Below, in pieces: positions 27,346 to 36,574 of a stretch of 64,000 nt of DNA. How positions within the stretch are numbered: position 1 is the stretch's first letter; the number at the start of each line of letters is the position of its first letter. The stretch comes from Bacillus sp. cl95. GTDB lineage: Bacteria > Bacillota > Bacilli > Bacillales > Cytobacillaceae. Made by a program: the position numbers and the translations under genes. The DNA is taken from assembly GCF_900115925.1 (NCBI RefSeq), contig NZ_FOYF01000002.1, positions 654,194-718,193 of the forward strand, given 5' to 3'. The notes under the pieces were generated by a model. That model did not search any database. It was not told where the DNA came from and saw only the letters and a program-made list of their open reading frames with translations.

Positions 27346-28119
27346 ATGTTCTTACCGTCGTTTCTATTAGAAGGAAAGAAAGCGATTGTAACAGGAGCGG
27401 GAAGAGGAATTGGAAGGGCGTTAGCAATCGGTCTGGCAGAAGCAGGTGCTGATGTCGCAATCTTAGCTAGGACGGAATCAGATTTAGAGGAAACTGCCGG
27501 ATACATTAGAGAGTTGGGTAGACAAGTATTGATCGTGCCTTCTGATGTAACAAACAGGGAACAAGTACATAATGCAGTCAAACGAATTAGGGAAGAGTTT
27601 GGCAAAATAGATATTCTCATTAATAATGCAGGCATGAACATTCGTTCACAGGCATTGGATGTGACAGATGAGGAATGGCATACCATTATGGATACAAACT
27701 TGAAGTCGGCTTTTATGTTTGCACAAGAGGTTGGGAAAATCATGAAAGAAGATGCGAATGGAGGCAAAATCATCTCGATTACCTCGGTTGGAGGTCATGT
27801 GGCATTGCGAACGGGAGTTGTTTATGCAGCCACAAAAGCAGCACTTATCCAAATGACAAAAGTATTGGCTTTGGAATGGGGCAAATACAATATTAACGTG
27901 AATGCTATTGGGCCTTGGTATTTTAGAACTCCACTGACAGAAAAACTTTTAGCAGACCCTGAATATGTGGAAGATATCCTTTCTGTTACTCCTTTGAATA
28001 GAATTGGAGATTTGAAAGAATTAATCGGACCAGTTGTCTTTTTGTCGTCTGAAGCAGGAAATTATGTACATGGACAGACACTCTTCGTTGATGGTGGCAT
28101 GACGATAAATGGATTTTGA
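27346..28119 (+). CDS. SDR-family oxidoreductase
   Basis: 257 residues. Cofactor motif TGAGRGIG, NNAG at the NNAGMNIR stretch, catalytic Ser in ISITSVGG, YxxxK as YAATK, and C-terminal LFVDGGMTING. It is a classical short-chain dehydrogenase using NAD(P), similar to gluconate/ribitol or 3-oxoacyl-ACP reductase types; the substrate is not determinable. The ATG at 27346 has GAGAGGGGAA about 6 nt upstream. It ends at a bidirectional terminator. Confidence 0.92.
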   Translation: MFLPSFLLEGKKAIVTGAGRGIGRALAIGLAEAGADVAILARTESDLEETAGYIRELGRQVLIVPSDVTNREQVHNAVKRIREEFGKIDILINNAGMNIRSQALDVTDEEWHTIMDTNLKSAFMFAQEVGKIMKEDANGGKIISITSVGGHVALRTGVVYAATKAALIQMTKVLALEWGKYNINVNAIGPWYFRTPLTEKLLADPEYVEDILSVTPLNRIGDLKELIGPVVFLSSEAGNYVHGQTLFVDGGMTINGF

Positions 28120-28170
28120 TCCAGCAAAGGGACATAAACTTGACCATCTAGTTCAATCTAATCCGAGTGG

Positions 28171-28205
28171 AAAAGTCACCAATCGTTAATCGGTGACTTT
28201 TCTTG
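28171..28205. terminator. Bidirectional terminator
   Basis: AAAAGTCACC / GGTGACTTTT stem serving the SDR gene and the convergent CheX-like gene. Confidence 0.85.
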
Positions 28206-28653
28206 TTTCAAAAATCAGATAAAACAATATTTCATAAGAGTTATCCATTTTTGCTCGTATGCAATAAGCTTCATGAAAACCGTGAAGTGTAGCTTCACCT
28301 ACCAGTACTGTAGGAGGAGTAATATCCATTGTGAAACCATTCTTTGTCAAGTTAGTGGAAAGATGCCCAGCCATCATGTTGCCGAGTTCTCCAGCAAAAG
28401 AATGCAACATTTCTCCTTCGAGTACCATACCAAACAAACCCTCACTAATCTTTGCAAAAATATCCTCTTTACCTTCTATGATAATCGTTCCTTTTACATC
28501 ACCTGTAAGTCCAATTAAGACACCAATATCACCATTAGAAAAAGGATGATTGATGAGAGTAGGCTCTTCGGTTTCCAATTTGAAAGGAAAGACATGTTTA
28601 GCAGCTTCTATAAGCGCATTTATGACGTTCGTAACACCTTTATCTATTGACAC
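28186..28653 (-). CDS. CheX/CheC-like chemotaxis-type protein
   Basis: About 155 residues starting at a GTG with AGGAGG 7 nt upstream; 32 upstream in-frame codons are excluded on that basis. The fold matches CheX/CheC phosphatases: IGVLIGLTGDVKGTIIIE, then the signature E-x2-N in AGELGNMMAGHLS. CheX-type proteins dephosphorylate CheY-P. No flagellar or chemotaxis gene is nearby. Function by homology only. Confidence 0.82.
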   Translation of the reverse strand: MSIDKGVTNVINALIEAAKHVFPFKLETEEPTLINHPFSNGDIGVLIGLTGDVKGTIIIEGKEDIFAKISEGLFGMVLEGEMLHSFAGELGNMMAGHLSTNLTKNGFTMDITPPTVLVGEATLHGFHEAYCIRAKMDNSYEILFYLIFETRKVTD

Positions 28654-28760
28654 GATTAAATCCTCCTGAATTGCTTCATTAAGTTGCAAAATGCAATTGT
28701 CCATTAACTTTATCCCTGTTTTGGAAATGTTTACAGAATGATTATGCACTAAAAATCAAT

Positions 28761-28829
28761 TATAATAAAGGGGCACAGCAACACTTCAAAACGTTTTGGC
28801 TTCCTCCTACGAGGAAGTCTTTTTTTTTA
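28761..28829 (+). ncRNA. Candidate small RNA or attenuated leader
   Basis: TATAAT at 28761-28766, then a roughly 55-nt segment starting GGGGCACAGC and ending in a strong hairpin (GGCTTCCTC, CTAC, GAGGAAGTC) with a T8 tract at 28819. No gene lies between promoter and terminator. The hairpin exposes CCTCC, complementary to a Shine-Dalgarno sequence. The -35 element is weak. Confidence 0.4.
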
Positions 28830-29009
28830 CATATGGGTTTGTATATTCTTCTCTTGGTTTCACTCGGTTTAAAAATCCGCTCATTCATTCATTGCTTTAA
28901 GGGTATATTTTTTACGATTTAGGGAAAAAGCCGAATATCCCACTTTTAGAAGCATATTAAGAGTGTTTTTGGAAAACATACCCTTACGTAGATTAAAGGA
29001 GAATGAAAG

Positions 29010-30098
29010 ATGCCAAAGATTATTTCAATAGCAGAAGCTATTCCTGCATTTACTCTTCAGCAGTCAGATGCAGTGGATTTTGCAAGGGAACTATTTTCAG
29101 AGTCTTTTAAGGATATTGAACGGTTGTTGCGCGCCTTCGAAAATGGTCAAATTCAAAAAAGGCATTTTGTAAAAGATCTGGATTGGTTTAAAAAGGATCA
29201 TACTTTTGAAGAGAAAAATGATTCCTTTATTGAGGCTGCTGTTAAATATGGCACGGAGGCGATTCAAGCTTGTTTAGGTAACGATAATTTCCTTCGACAA
29301 TCGGTTCCCTATGAAGAAATCGAGGCCATTTTCCTGATTACGACAACCGGACTTGCCACTCCAAGTATTGAAGCAAGGATCATGAATCAATTGCCGTTTT
29401 CCCCACATACCAAAAGAATTCCTATTTGGGGACTTGGTTGTGCTGGAGGGGCAGGTGGATTGGCGAGAGCATCAGAATATTGCCGAGCGTTTCCGAAAGC
29501 AAAGGTACTTGTACTTACAATTGAACTTTGTAGTTTAACGTTTCAGCGAAATGACCGCTCCAAAAGTAATCTTATAGGTACATCGCTTTTTGCAGATGGA
29601 ATATCCTGTGCATTATTATGCGGAGATGAAGTAGACATATCAAACCTTTGTTTGAAATCATCATCACCCGCTATTGTTTCATCCCAGTCGACGTTAATGC
29701 CTAATTCATTGGATGTAATGGGGTGGGATGTGAGAAACAATGGGCTTTATGTGGTCTTTTCTAGAGATATTCCAAGTATTGTTGAGGAATGGTTAAGTCC
29801 TAATGTGACGGATTTTTTAGATCAACATGATCTGACCATTAAAGAAATAGAACAATTTGTTGCCCATCCTGGCGGAAAAAAAGTTCTAGAAGCCTATGTT
29901 ACGGCATTAGATTTACCGGAATCGATGATAGATATCCCGCTAGAAATCTTAAGGGAATACGGCAATATGTCATCAGCTACGATTATGTATGTATTGAGAA
30001 GAACAATGGAGATGGATATCGAAAATGGAACTTACGGGTTAGGTGCGGCGCTTGGTCCTGGATTCAGTTCAGAACTTTTACTTTTGAGGTGGGAGTAA
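29010..30098 (+). CDS. bpsA: Type III polyketide synthase (BpsA)
   Basis: 362 residues, chalcone-synthase fold. Catalytic Cys lies in WGLGCAGGAGG, His in FVAHPGGKKVLEAY, and Asn in EYGNMSSATI; the C-terminal loop GLGAALGPGFSSE is typical. In B. subtilis BpsA makes triketide and tetraketide alkylpyrones from long-chain acyl-CoA. The ATG has AAAGGAGAATG before it. It overlaps the next gene in TAATG and forms the same two-gene operon as in B. subtilis. Confidence 0.95.
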   Translation: MPKIISIAEAIPAFTLQQSDAVDFARELFSESFKDIERLLRAFENGQIQKRHFVKDLDWFKKDHTFEEKNDSFIEAAVKYGTEAIQACLGNDNFLRQSVPYEEIEAIFLITTTGLATPSIEARIMNQLPFSPHTKRIPIWGLGCAGGAGGLARASEYCRAFPKAKVLVLTIELCSLTFQRNDRSKSNLIGTSLFADGISCALLCGDEVDISNLCLKSSSPAIVSSQSTLMPNSLDVMGWDVRNNGLYVVFSRDIPSIVEEWLSPNVTDFLDQHDLTIKEIEQFVAHPGGKKVLEAYVTALDLPESMIDIPLEILREYGNMSSATIMYVLRRTMEMDIENGTYGLGAALGPGFSSELLLLRWE

Positions 30099-30652
30099 TG
30101 ATTGCTTTTTATGTATTCTTTTTTGTAATCGTCATACAAAGATTGATTGAATTAGTAATCGCTCATAAAAATGAAAAATGGATGAAGGAGCAAGGAGCCC
30201 TTGAATTCGGGAAAGGTCATTATCCATACATGGTATTGATGCATATCCTTTTCTTCCTTGTACTCTTTATTGAAAGCGTATTTTTTGTAAAAGAAATATC
30301 TGCTTTTTGGATACCACTGGTTGGTGTTTTTCTTCTTACTCAAGCAATACGAATCTGGGCTTTATCATCTTTGGGGAAGTACTGGAACACCAAAATCATT
30401 GTTCTCCCAAACGCTAGTGTGGTCAAAAAAGGACCGTATCGCTTTTTGAAACATCCTAATTACGTCATTGTAACCATTGAGTTGCTTATCATACCTTTAA
30501 TATTTAAAGCCTATTTTACGCTTATTCTTTTCGCTATTTTAAACTTTATTATTCTTTCGATCAGAATACCAGAGGAGGAAAAGGCGTTAAATAGTTTGAC
30601 AACGTATGACGGAACTTTTGCAGAAAGTAACCGCTTTGTTCCAAAACTTTGA
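30098..30652 (+). CDS. bpsB: Isoprenylcysteine-methyltransferase-like BpsB (YpbQ)
   Basis: 184-residue membrane protein with about five helices and an ICMT-type C-terminal signature (GPYRFLKHPNYV, RIPEEEKAL). In B. subtilis BpsB O-methylates alkylpyrones made by BpsA. The ATG at 30098 overlaps the bpsA stop, with GGTGGGAG upstream, so the genes are translationally coupled. Confidence 0.92.
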   Translation: MIAFYVFFFVIVIQRLIELVIAHKNEKWMKEQGALEFGKGHYPYMVLMHILFFLVLFIESVFFVKEISAFWIPLVGVFLLTQAIRIWALSSLGKYWNTKIIVLPNASVVKKGPYRFLKHPNYVIVTIELLIIPLIFKAYFTLILFAILNFIILSIRIPEEEKALNSLTTYDGTFAESNRFVPKL

Positions 30653-30680
30653 GAGAAATGTGACAATTTATCAAATGGTA

Positions 30681-30735
30681 TTGAAAATCATTCTCGCTTT
30701 TGTTAAACTTTCCTTAGAAGTGAAAAACATTCTCA
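30681..30735 (+). promoter_or_regulatory. Promoter with two Fur-like boxes
   Basis: TTGAAA (30681-30686), 17 bp, TAAACT (30704-30709) form a sigma-A promoter candidate. TGAAAAT-C-ATTCTCG (30682-30696) and TGAAAAA-C-ATTCTCA (30721-30735) each match 11 of 14 positions of the 7-1-7 Fur box TGATAAT-N-ATTATCA. One overlaps the -35 box, the other lies just past the start point, a typical repressor layout. Confidence 0.5.
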
Positions 30736-30758
30736 TTCACCTAAGGAAGGTGCTACAT

Positions 30759-30845
30759 ATGACAATTGCTTTTATTGGCGGAACAATTGCTATCTATACC
30801 CTTGTCATGAAACATGTCTTAAAAAATGTGTCTCCAACATCATAA
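30759..30845 (+). CDS. 28-aa membrane peptide, probably Fur-controlled
   Basis: ATG with AAGGAAGGTG upstream. The product starts MTIAFIGGTIAIYTLVMKHV and ends with a short basic/polar tail: one short hydrophobic helix. It has its own promoter with Fur-like boxes and its own terminator, so it is a stand-alone transcription unit. Small Fur-controlled proteins (FbpA/B/C) exist in B. subtilis, but I see no clear similarity. Confidence 0.55.
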   Translation: MTIAFIGGTIAIYTLVMKHVLKNVSPTS

Positions 30846-30867
30846 AAAATTCTATTTTTTCTATTTA

Positions 30868-30895
30868 AGTCAGGGATGTAACCCTGACTTTTTTC
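30868..30895 (+). terminator. Terminator of the 28-aa gene
   Basis: AGTCAGGG / CCCTGACT with T6. Confidence 0.88.
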
Positions 30896-30939
30896 TTTAT
30901 GCAGGCTATGTAAAAGTACATTGTTGATTTTCTGCACTT

Positions 30940-31222
30940 TGTTGATTGGAGTGGAAGGCGCTTGACTCCTCGAAATTCCTCAATGATGCTATCGCATCAT
31001 TTCGTGCGATGTAAATTCGAGGATGCTTTCTTTGTGCTAACGCATTTTTTTCGTGCATGGGTTATTTCGAGGAAGATCATCAATGTCCTGGGGGATTAAA
31101 GTTTAAGAAGAGACCCTCCGCAAGAGCGTTAGCGACGAGGAGGCTCGACGAACGCCACTATTGCTAATTCGTCCCGGAAAGCAAGCGTCCTGGAGGGGAC
31201 ATCAACAGGCAAGTTTACCAGA
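30940..31222 (+). repeat. Intergenic dispersed repeat material
   Basis: The 31085-31222 part (CAATGTCCTGGGGG, CCTCCGCAAGAGCG, GACGAGGAGGCTCG, GGAAAGCAAGCGTCCTGGAG) is a diverged copy of the element at 16355-16572. The preceding stretch (30960-31070) contains short imperfect repeats around CGCATCATTTCGTGCG. No gene is present. Confidence 0.6.
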
Positions 31223-31366
31223 GTCTTTATGTAAATAAGCTAAACCGGCCGGCAATTTTGCGAAATTGGAGTTTGAGCTTTTCTTTTTTACGTTAACAAT
31301 AGGAAAAATTAGAATAATCATATAAAATAAAATCATCAAAAGGATTAAACGAGGAGTAATACAGAT

Positions 31367-34300
31367 ATGGTACTAACGATTAATCAACAAGAAAATGCTT
31401 TAGAGCTTACAAACAGAATGGTTGCTTTATATGAACATTTGATCGGTAAAGACACTGAGACGGCTGAGAAAATCCTGCAATTGGGCAGGAAATTGACAGC
31501 TGGTGAATTTGCCATCGCCATGTGTGGCCATTTTTCCGCGGGAAAATCAACACTCATAAATACAATTCTTGATGCGAAAATTTTACCATCAAGTCCTATT
31601 CCCACTAGTGCCAATTTAGTAAAAGTAAGATCAGGGGATGGGTATGCCAAAGTATTTTTTAAGAAGGAAAGACCAAGGTTGTATCTTGAGCCGTACGACT
31701 ACGAAATGGTTAAGAGCTTTTGCAAAGATGGCGACCAAATTCAAGAGATAGAGATTAGCCATTCAAATACAATTTTACCTATCAATACAATGATTTTAGA
31801 TACTCCAGGCATCGATTCTGCAGATGATGCACATAGAATTGCAACAGAATCAGCGATACATCTTGCAGATATCGTTCTTTATGTAATGGATTACAATCAT
31901 GTACAGTCTGAGTTGAATTTTTTATTTACTCAGGAGCTATCTAGTGCAGGAAAAGAGCTTTACCTAGTAATCAATCAAATCGACAAACATAAAGAGGAAG
32001 AATTAAGTTTCGCTGATTTCCAACAAAGCGTGGTGAATTCCTTTGCTTCCTGGGGAGTCAAACCAAAGAAGATTTTTTATACAAGTCTAAAAGATGAAAA
32101 TCATCCGTCGAATGAATTCAAACAACTCCAAGAGATGATTCAATCTCGTTTGCAAAATAAAGACGCTTCCTTGGTTCAATCCGTTCAGGCCTCCCTTCAG
32201 AAGGTAGTGGAGGATTATATTGATCAGGAGAGAGAAAAGGTCGTATCAAAAGTAAGTGAGGAACAAAAACAATTAAGCAGCCTTTCACAATACGAACTAA
32301 GTAAAATCAATGATGACTTAATAAAGTGGAATCACAATATGCAAAATGTCCGGGGACTTTTGGGTTCAATGGAAAAAGAATTCACTTTAGAAATTGAAAA
32401 GATATTAAACAATGCCTATTTGATGCCTTTTTCGATACGCTCTCTTGCAGAGTCGTATTTACAGTCATGTCAGCCAGGCTTCAAGGTGGGTTTATTATTC
32501 TCTAAAGGGAAAACTGCTACCGAAAGAAACATGAGGCTCGAAAAGTTTTACAGTGAGTTAAATGAAATCATAAAATCTCAGATGGAATGGCATTTAAAGG
32601 ACTATTTAAGAAATATTTTAAAGGACCATGAGATAAATAATGAATCGTTAATAGAGGAAGTGCAGTCTTACCATGTCCCATTTACGAAGGAAATGATTGA
32701 GGAATCTGTTAAGACAGGAGCCTTATTATCAGGAGAATATTTATTAAATTATACCGATGAGATAGCTTCAAATATAAAGAAAATGGCTAAAAGTAATCTC
32801 GAAAAGTTTAAGACGTTATTTTTTGTTTCATTAACAGAAAAAATAGATGTACAGATTGCGGAACTTGAAGAAGAAGGCAAACATTTGGCAGAAGCTGAAC
32901 ACATATTTAACAGGACCATGGAAATGGACACAGAGTTTCAAGCGATTGTTGTTAAGTTGCAATCACTATTAACTGAAGAAATGGATATGAACAAGGATTT
33001 ATCTATCTTTCAACATAGCGGTGAAGAAGTGGATATTGTTCAACCACTCCAATCAATCAAAATTGACGCTGAAATTCCTATAACAGAAAATAGGACTCAA
33101 GCGTCACATGCTGAAACCGCGCAACAACTAAAAGAAAATCATTTGGATGAATCGATTGTAGAAAAATTATTCTCTTCTGCTACTCTTATTCAATCTCTAC
33201 CTGGCTTTGAAAAGACAGCTATGGATTTGAAAGCTAAGGCAGAAAACATTCAAAACAAAGGTTTTACTGTGGCATTATTCGGTGCATTCAGTGCCGGTAA
33301 ATCCTCGTTTGCTAATGCATTAATCGGCGAAGCTGTCTTACCTGTGTCACCCAATCCTACAACTGCTGCCATCAATAAAATAAAACCAATAACAGACATA
33401 CATCCTCATGGAACCGTTTTGGTGAAAATTAAGGACCAAAAGTTAATTCTTGAAGATGTGAACAGGGTGATGCATTATTTTGACTTGAGCATCTCAACTT
33501 TAGAAGAAGCTAGTAAAATCATTCAACGCATGTTAGCTGATCCAAATCTGGAGGATCCTTCAAAAAGAACACACTATTCTTTCTTAGCTGCCTTTGAAAA
33601 AGGATATGAAGTATTTAAATCCAAATTCGGTAAGCAAATCGAAACAGATATAAGTGAATTTAGTGATTATGTTGCGAATGAAGAAAAGTCATGTTTCGTT
33701 GAAAGCATAGAGTTGTATTACGATTGCGAGTTAACAAGGAAGGGCATCACCCTCGTTGATACACCTGGGGCTGATTCAATCAATGCCAGACATACTGGTG
33801 TTGCGTTCGATTATATTAAAAACTCTGACGCAATTCTTTTTGTGACTTACTACAATCACGCATTTTCACGTGCTGATCGTGAATTCCTTATTCAACTCGG
33901 AAGGGTAAAGGACTCATTCCAATTAGATAAAATGTTCTTTATTATTAATGCCATTGATTTAGCTGAAGACGATGAAGAAAAGAACCTTGTGATTTCGTAT
34001 GTAGAAGATCAACTCGTAAAATATGGAATCAGAAAACCAAGCATGTATCCTCTATCAAGCCTAGAAGCGTTGAAGGAAAAACAAAACGGTGAAGTTTCAG
34101 GAGTAATGGCGGATTTTGAGAAATCGTTTTACCGTTTTATTTCACATGATTTGATGGAAATGACGGTCACTGCAGCAGAGAATGAATTGAATCGAGTTTA
34201 CGAAAGAATCATGAAGTTCATTGAAGCATCTGATGCAAGTAAAGATGCAAAACAGCAAAAAAAATTGCAACTTGAAAAAGAAAAAGAGGGCATTCGAAAG

Positions 34301-35026
34301 ATTATTGCCAATCAAAATGTCAGTATCCCATCAACTCGTGTAATTCAAGAAGCTGAGGAGCTTATTTTTTACATTAAACAGCGAGTATTCTTAAGGTTCA
34401 GTGATTTCTTTAAAGAAGCTTTTAATCCGTCTGTTCTAAAAGAGGATGGTCGTAATTTGAAAAAGGCTTTACAGACTGCCCTTGAAGATTTATTGAACAG
34501 CGTAGGATTTGATTTCTCTCAAGAAATGAGAGCCACTACGCTAAGGCTTGACCATTTTGCTATCAAAGCAATGAATGAGTTCCTTTCAATGATTGAATTG
34601 GAAACGCGGAAAGTAAATGAAAATCTATCTTTTTCTGATCATGAGTGGTCAAATAAAGAAGCTCTTGAGTTCACAAATGCTTTTGAAGACATTGATAAAC
34701 AAATCTTCGCTAAAGCGATGTCGTATTTCAAGAACCCAAAATCCTTCTTTGAAAAGAATGATAAGAAATTTATGAGTGAGGAAATCTATGCTGTTTTACA
34801 GCAGAAAGCGGATGAGTTTTTATCCACAGAAAGTCAGAGGATTCGAGTGTTTTACGAAGAAGTATTGATAAAAGCAGCTGACAGCATTCTTAAAGACATG
34901 GAATCGCAAACGGAAGATTACTTTAAAGGGCTCTTGTCCATGCTTAGCGAAGACACTGTAATCGATAAGATGAAGCTAATCCAGAAAGAATTAGAACGTA
35001 ATATTCGTAGTTGGAAAAATCATTAA
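31367..35026 (+). CDS. dynA: Bacterial dynamin-like protein DynA
   Basis: 1219 residues, a tandem double dynamin. The first GTPase half has P-loop GHFSAGKST (residues 54-62) and DTPGIDS; the second has GAFSAGKSS (about 638-646) and DTPGADS. Both halves carry long helical stalks. DynA (YpbR) tethers and fuses membranes without nucleotide and aids membrane integrity and phage tolerance in B. subtilis. GAGGAG lies 9 nt before the ATG. Length agrees with the B. subtilis protein (about 1193). Confidence 0.96.
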   Translation: MVLTINQQENALELTNRMVALYEHLIGKDTETAEKILQLGRKLTAGEFAIAMCGHFSAGKSTLINTILDAKILPSSPIPTSANLVKVRSGDGYAKVFFKKERPRLYLEPYDYEMVKSFCKDGDQIQEIEISHSNTILPINTMILDTPGIDSADDAHRIATESAIHLADIVLYVMDYNHVQSELNFLFTQELSSAGKELYLVINQIDKHKEEELSFADFQQSVVNSFASWGVKPKKIFYTSLKDENHPSNEFKQLQEMIQSRLQNKDASLVQSVQASLQKVVEDYIDQEREKVVSKVSEEQKQLSSLSQYELSKINDDLIKWNHNMQNVRGLLGSMEKEFTLEIEKILNNAYLMPFSIRSLAESYLQSCQPGFKVGLLFSKGKTATERNMRLEKFYSELNEIIKSQMEWHLKDYLRNILKDHEINNESLIEEVQSYHVPFTKEMIEESVKTGALLSGEYLLNYTDEIASNIKKMAKSNLEKFKTLFFVSLTEKIDVQIAELEEEGKHLAEAEHIFNRTMEMDTEFQAIVVKLQSLLTEEMDMNKDLSIFQHSGEEVDIVQPLQSIKIDAEIPITENRTQASHAETAQQLKENHLDESIVEKLFSSATLIQSLPGFEKTAMDLKAKAENIQNKGFTVALFGAFSAGKSSFANALIGEAVLPVSPNPTTAAINKIKPITDIHPHGTVLVKIKDQKLILEDVNRVMHYFDLSISTLEEASKIIQRMLADPNLEDPSKRTHYSFLAAFEKGYEVFKSKFGKQIETDISEFSDYVANEEKSCFVESIELYYDCELTRKGITLVDTPGADSINARHTGVAFDYIKNSDAILFVTYYNHAFSRADREFLIQLGRVKDSFQLDKMFFIINAIDLAEDDEEKNLVISYVEDQLVKYGIRKPSMYPLSSLEALKEKQNGEVSGVMADFEKSFYRFISHDLMEMTVTAAENELNRVYERIMKFIEASDASKDAKQQKKLQLEKEKEGIRKIIANQNVSIPSTRVIQEAEELIFYIKQRVFLRFSDFFKEAFNPSVLKEDGRNLKKALQTALEDLLNSVGFDFSQEMRATTLRLDHFAIKAMNEFLSMIELETRKVNENLSFSDHEWSNKEALEFTNAFEDIDKQIFAKAMSYFKNPKSFFEKNDKKFMSEEIYAVLQQKADEFLSTESQRIRVFYEEVLIKAADSILKDMESQTEDYFKGLLSMLSEDTVIDKMKLIQKELERNIRSWKNH

Positions 35027-35133
35027 GATTAATGGAAAAGACTTCTTCAAATATTCTCACGCCAATATGATATAATGTGACGAAGTATTTTTTATTAGGG
35101 CGCTTGCGCTTTTCTTTTGGGGGGCTATATAAA

Positions 35134-36024
35134 TTGATTAAAGATAAACCTTCATTCATGCTTGTTGACGGTATGGCACTATTGTTTCGTGCTTTTTATG
35201 CAACTTCAATAACTGGTCAATTCATGATTAATTCAAAAGGGTTACCAACTAATGCGATTCAAGGTTTTGTGAAACATTTATTAACGGCTGTTACTACCTA
35301 TCAACCGAAACACCTTGCTGTATGTTGGGATATGGGAAGTAAAACTTTCCGTTCTGAAATGTTTGATTTATATAAAGCTAATCGTTCAGAGGCTCCACTT
35401 GAACTGATTCCGCAATTCGACCTAGTAAAGGAAGTTGTTGAATCATTTGATATACCCAATATTGGTGTTCCAGGATTTGAGGCTGATGATTGTATCGGAA
35501 CAATTGCAAGACATGCTTGTAGTCATGCGCATGTGTCGATTTTAACAGGCGATCAAGACATCCTCCAGCTTCTAGATGAGCATATTTCCGTTATCTTGCT
35601 GAAAAAAGGATTCGGCAATTATTTACTCCATACCCCTGAAACATTCTTTGAAGAAAAAGGAATCAAACCTCGTCAGATGATTGATTTAAAAGCTTTAATG
35701 GGTGATCCAAGTGATAATTATCCTGGTGTAAAAGGTATAGGAGAAAAAACGGCCCTAAAATTGTTGCAACAATATGAGCATGTCGAAGGAATTGTAGAGA
35801 ATATTGCCCTACTATCCAAATCACATAGATCAAAGATTGAACAAGATTTAGAAATGCTACACTTATCTAGGAAGCTTGCAGAAATTAAATGCGATGTCCC
35901 GCTTTCATACTCATTGGAACTGGCAAAATTTAATTACGACCACGAAAAAGTTTCCGCTAAATTTTTGGAATTGGAAATGCGCGGACTACATCGTTTCTTA
36001 CCACAACCAATAGAAGTTATATAA
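35134..36024 (+). CDS. ypcP: 5'-3' exonuclease YpcP (PolI-exonuclease-like, flap nuclease family)
   Basis: 296 residues. Acidic metal-binding sites lie in MLVDGMALLFRAFYA, GFEADDCIGTIA and TGDQDILQLL, and a helix-hairpin-helix follows in SDNYPGVKGIGEKTALKLL. It likely trims RNA primers or flaps like the PolA exonuclease domain. The start is the TTG at 35134, since a G-rich ribosome binding site precedes it and the length then equals that of B. subtilis YpcP. Immediately downstream of dynA, as in B. subtilis. Confidence 0.93.
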   Translation: MIKDKPSFMLVDGMALLFRAFYATSITGQFMINSKGLPTNAIQGFVKHLLTAVTTYQPKHLAVCWDMGSKTFRSEMFDLYKANRSEAPLELIPQFDLVKEVVESFDIPNIGVPGFEADDCIGTIARHACSHAHVSILTGDQDILQLLDEHISVILLKKGFGNYLLHTPETFFEEKGIKPRQMIDLKALMGDPSDNYPGVKGIGEKTALKLLQQYEHVEGIVENIALLSKSHRSKIEQDLEMLHLSRKLAEIKCDVPLSYSLELAKFNYDHEKVSAKFLELEMRGLHRFLPQPIEVI

Positions 36025-36028
36025 TTTG

Positions 36029-36061
36029 AAGGCTGTTTCGCACCGCGGAACAGCCTTTTTC
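36029..36061 (+). terminator. Terminator after ypcP
   Basis: AAGGCTGTT / AACAGCCTT with T5. Confidence 0.85.
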
Positions 36062-36114
36062 GTGGTCTAAGAAATTATAAAACAAATTAATTTGGATATT
36101 TTTCTAGTTTCTAT

Positions 36115-36346
36115 TAGTCAAGCTCCAGCGCCCAGCCCCTCGGGGTTGTTTCCAAAAGCATAAACAACCAAAATTGTTTTCTAAAGCCAAAACAATTTTG
36201 GTCATAAGCCAAATCACTCCAGAAATCAGGACAAGGAACGCTTCGGCAGCATCATCATCGCACGAAGAAAAGGCGATAGCCTTTTCGAGGATGAACTGCG
36301 TGATTCGTCTTATGCCTGTCGGGGCTAACCAGGGCACTAGCGCCTT
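36115..36346 (+). repeat. Second type of dispersed Bacillaceae repeat
   Basis: Begins AAGCTCCAGCGCCCAGCCCC and ends GGGGCTAACCAGGGCACTAGCGCCTTTT, boundary sequences familiar from intergenic repeats of many Bacillus genomes. Inside is an inverted repeat CCAAAATTGTTTT / AAAACAATTTTGG. Non-coding; fills the ypcP-sspL gap. Confidence 0.65.
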
Positions 36347-36355
36347 TTGTTCTGT

Positions 36356-36493
36356 TTATTTCGTATTCTTTTTCTTTGCTGCATTTTCAAGTTTTGATTT
36401 CGGTTCTTCAGCAAATTCTGCATCTTGTCCATAACCTTGACTATTTACTCCCGGTGCCGTAATTCCACGATTTCTTGATTTTCCTTTACTCAA
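36356..36493 (-). CDS. sspL: Small acid-soluble spore protein, SspL type
   Basis: 45 residues from a TTG start with AGGAGGTGAGC upstream. The product begins (M)SKGKSRNRGITAPGVNSQG and ends KSKLENAAKKKNTK; the end resembles SspL (ELEERAKKSNTK in B. subtilis). It is a minor SASP of the forespore core. Location next to ypcP agrees with B. subtilis as I recall. The upstream extension of the frame is not coding. Confidence 0.75.
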   Translation of the reverse strand: MSKGKSRNRGITAPGVNSQGYGQDAEFAEEPKSKLENAAKKKNTK

Positions 36494-36574
36494 ATTGCTC
36501 ACCTCCTGTTTTCTTATTATCTCCTTGGGGAATAAATAAAAACATCTTTCTAACACTATATAAGAGGTGATTGT

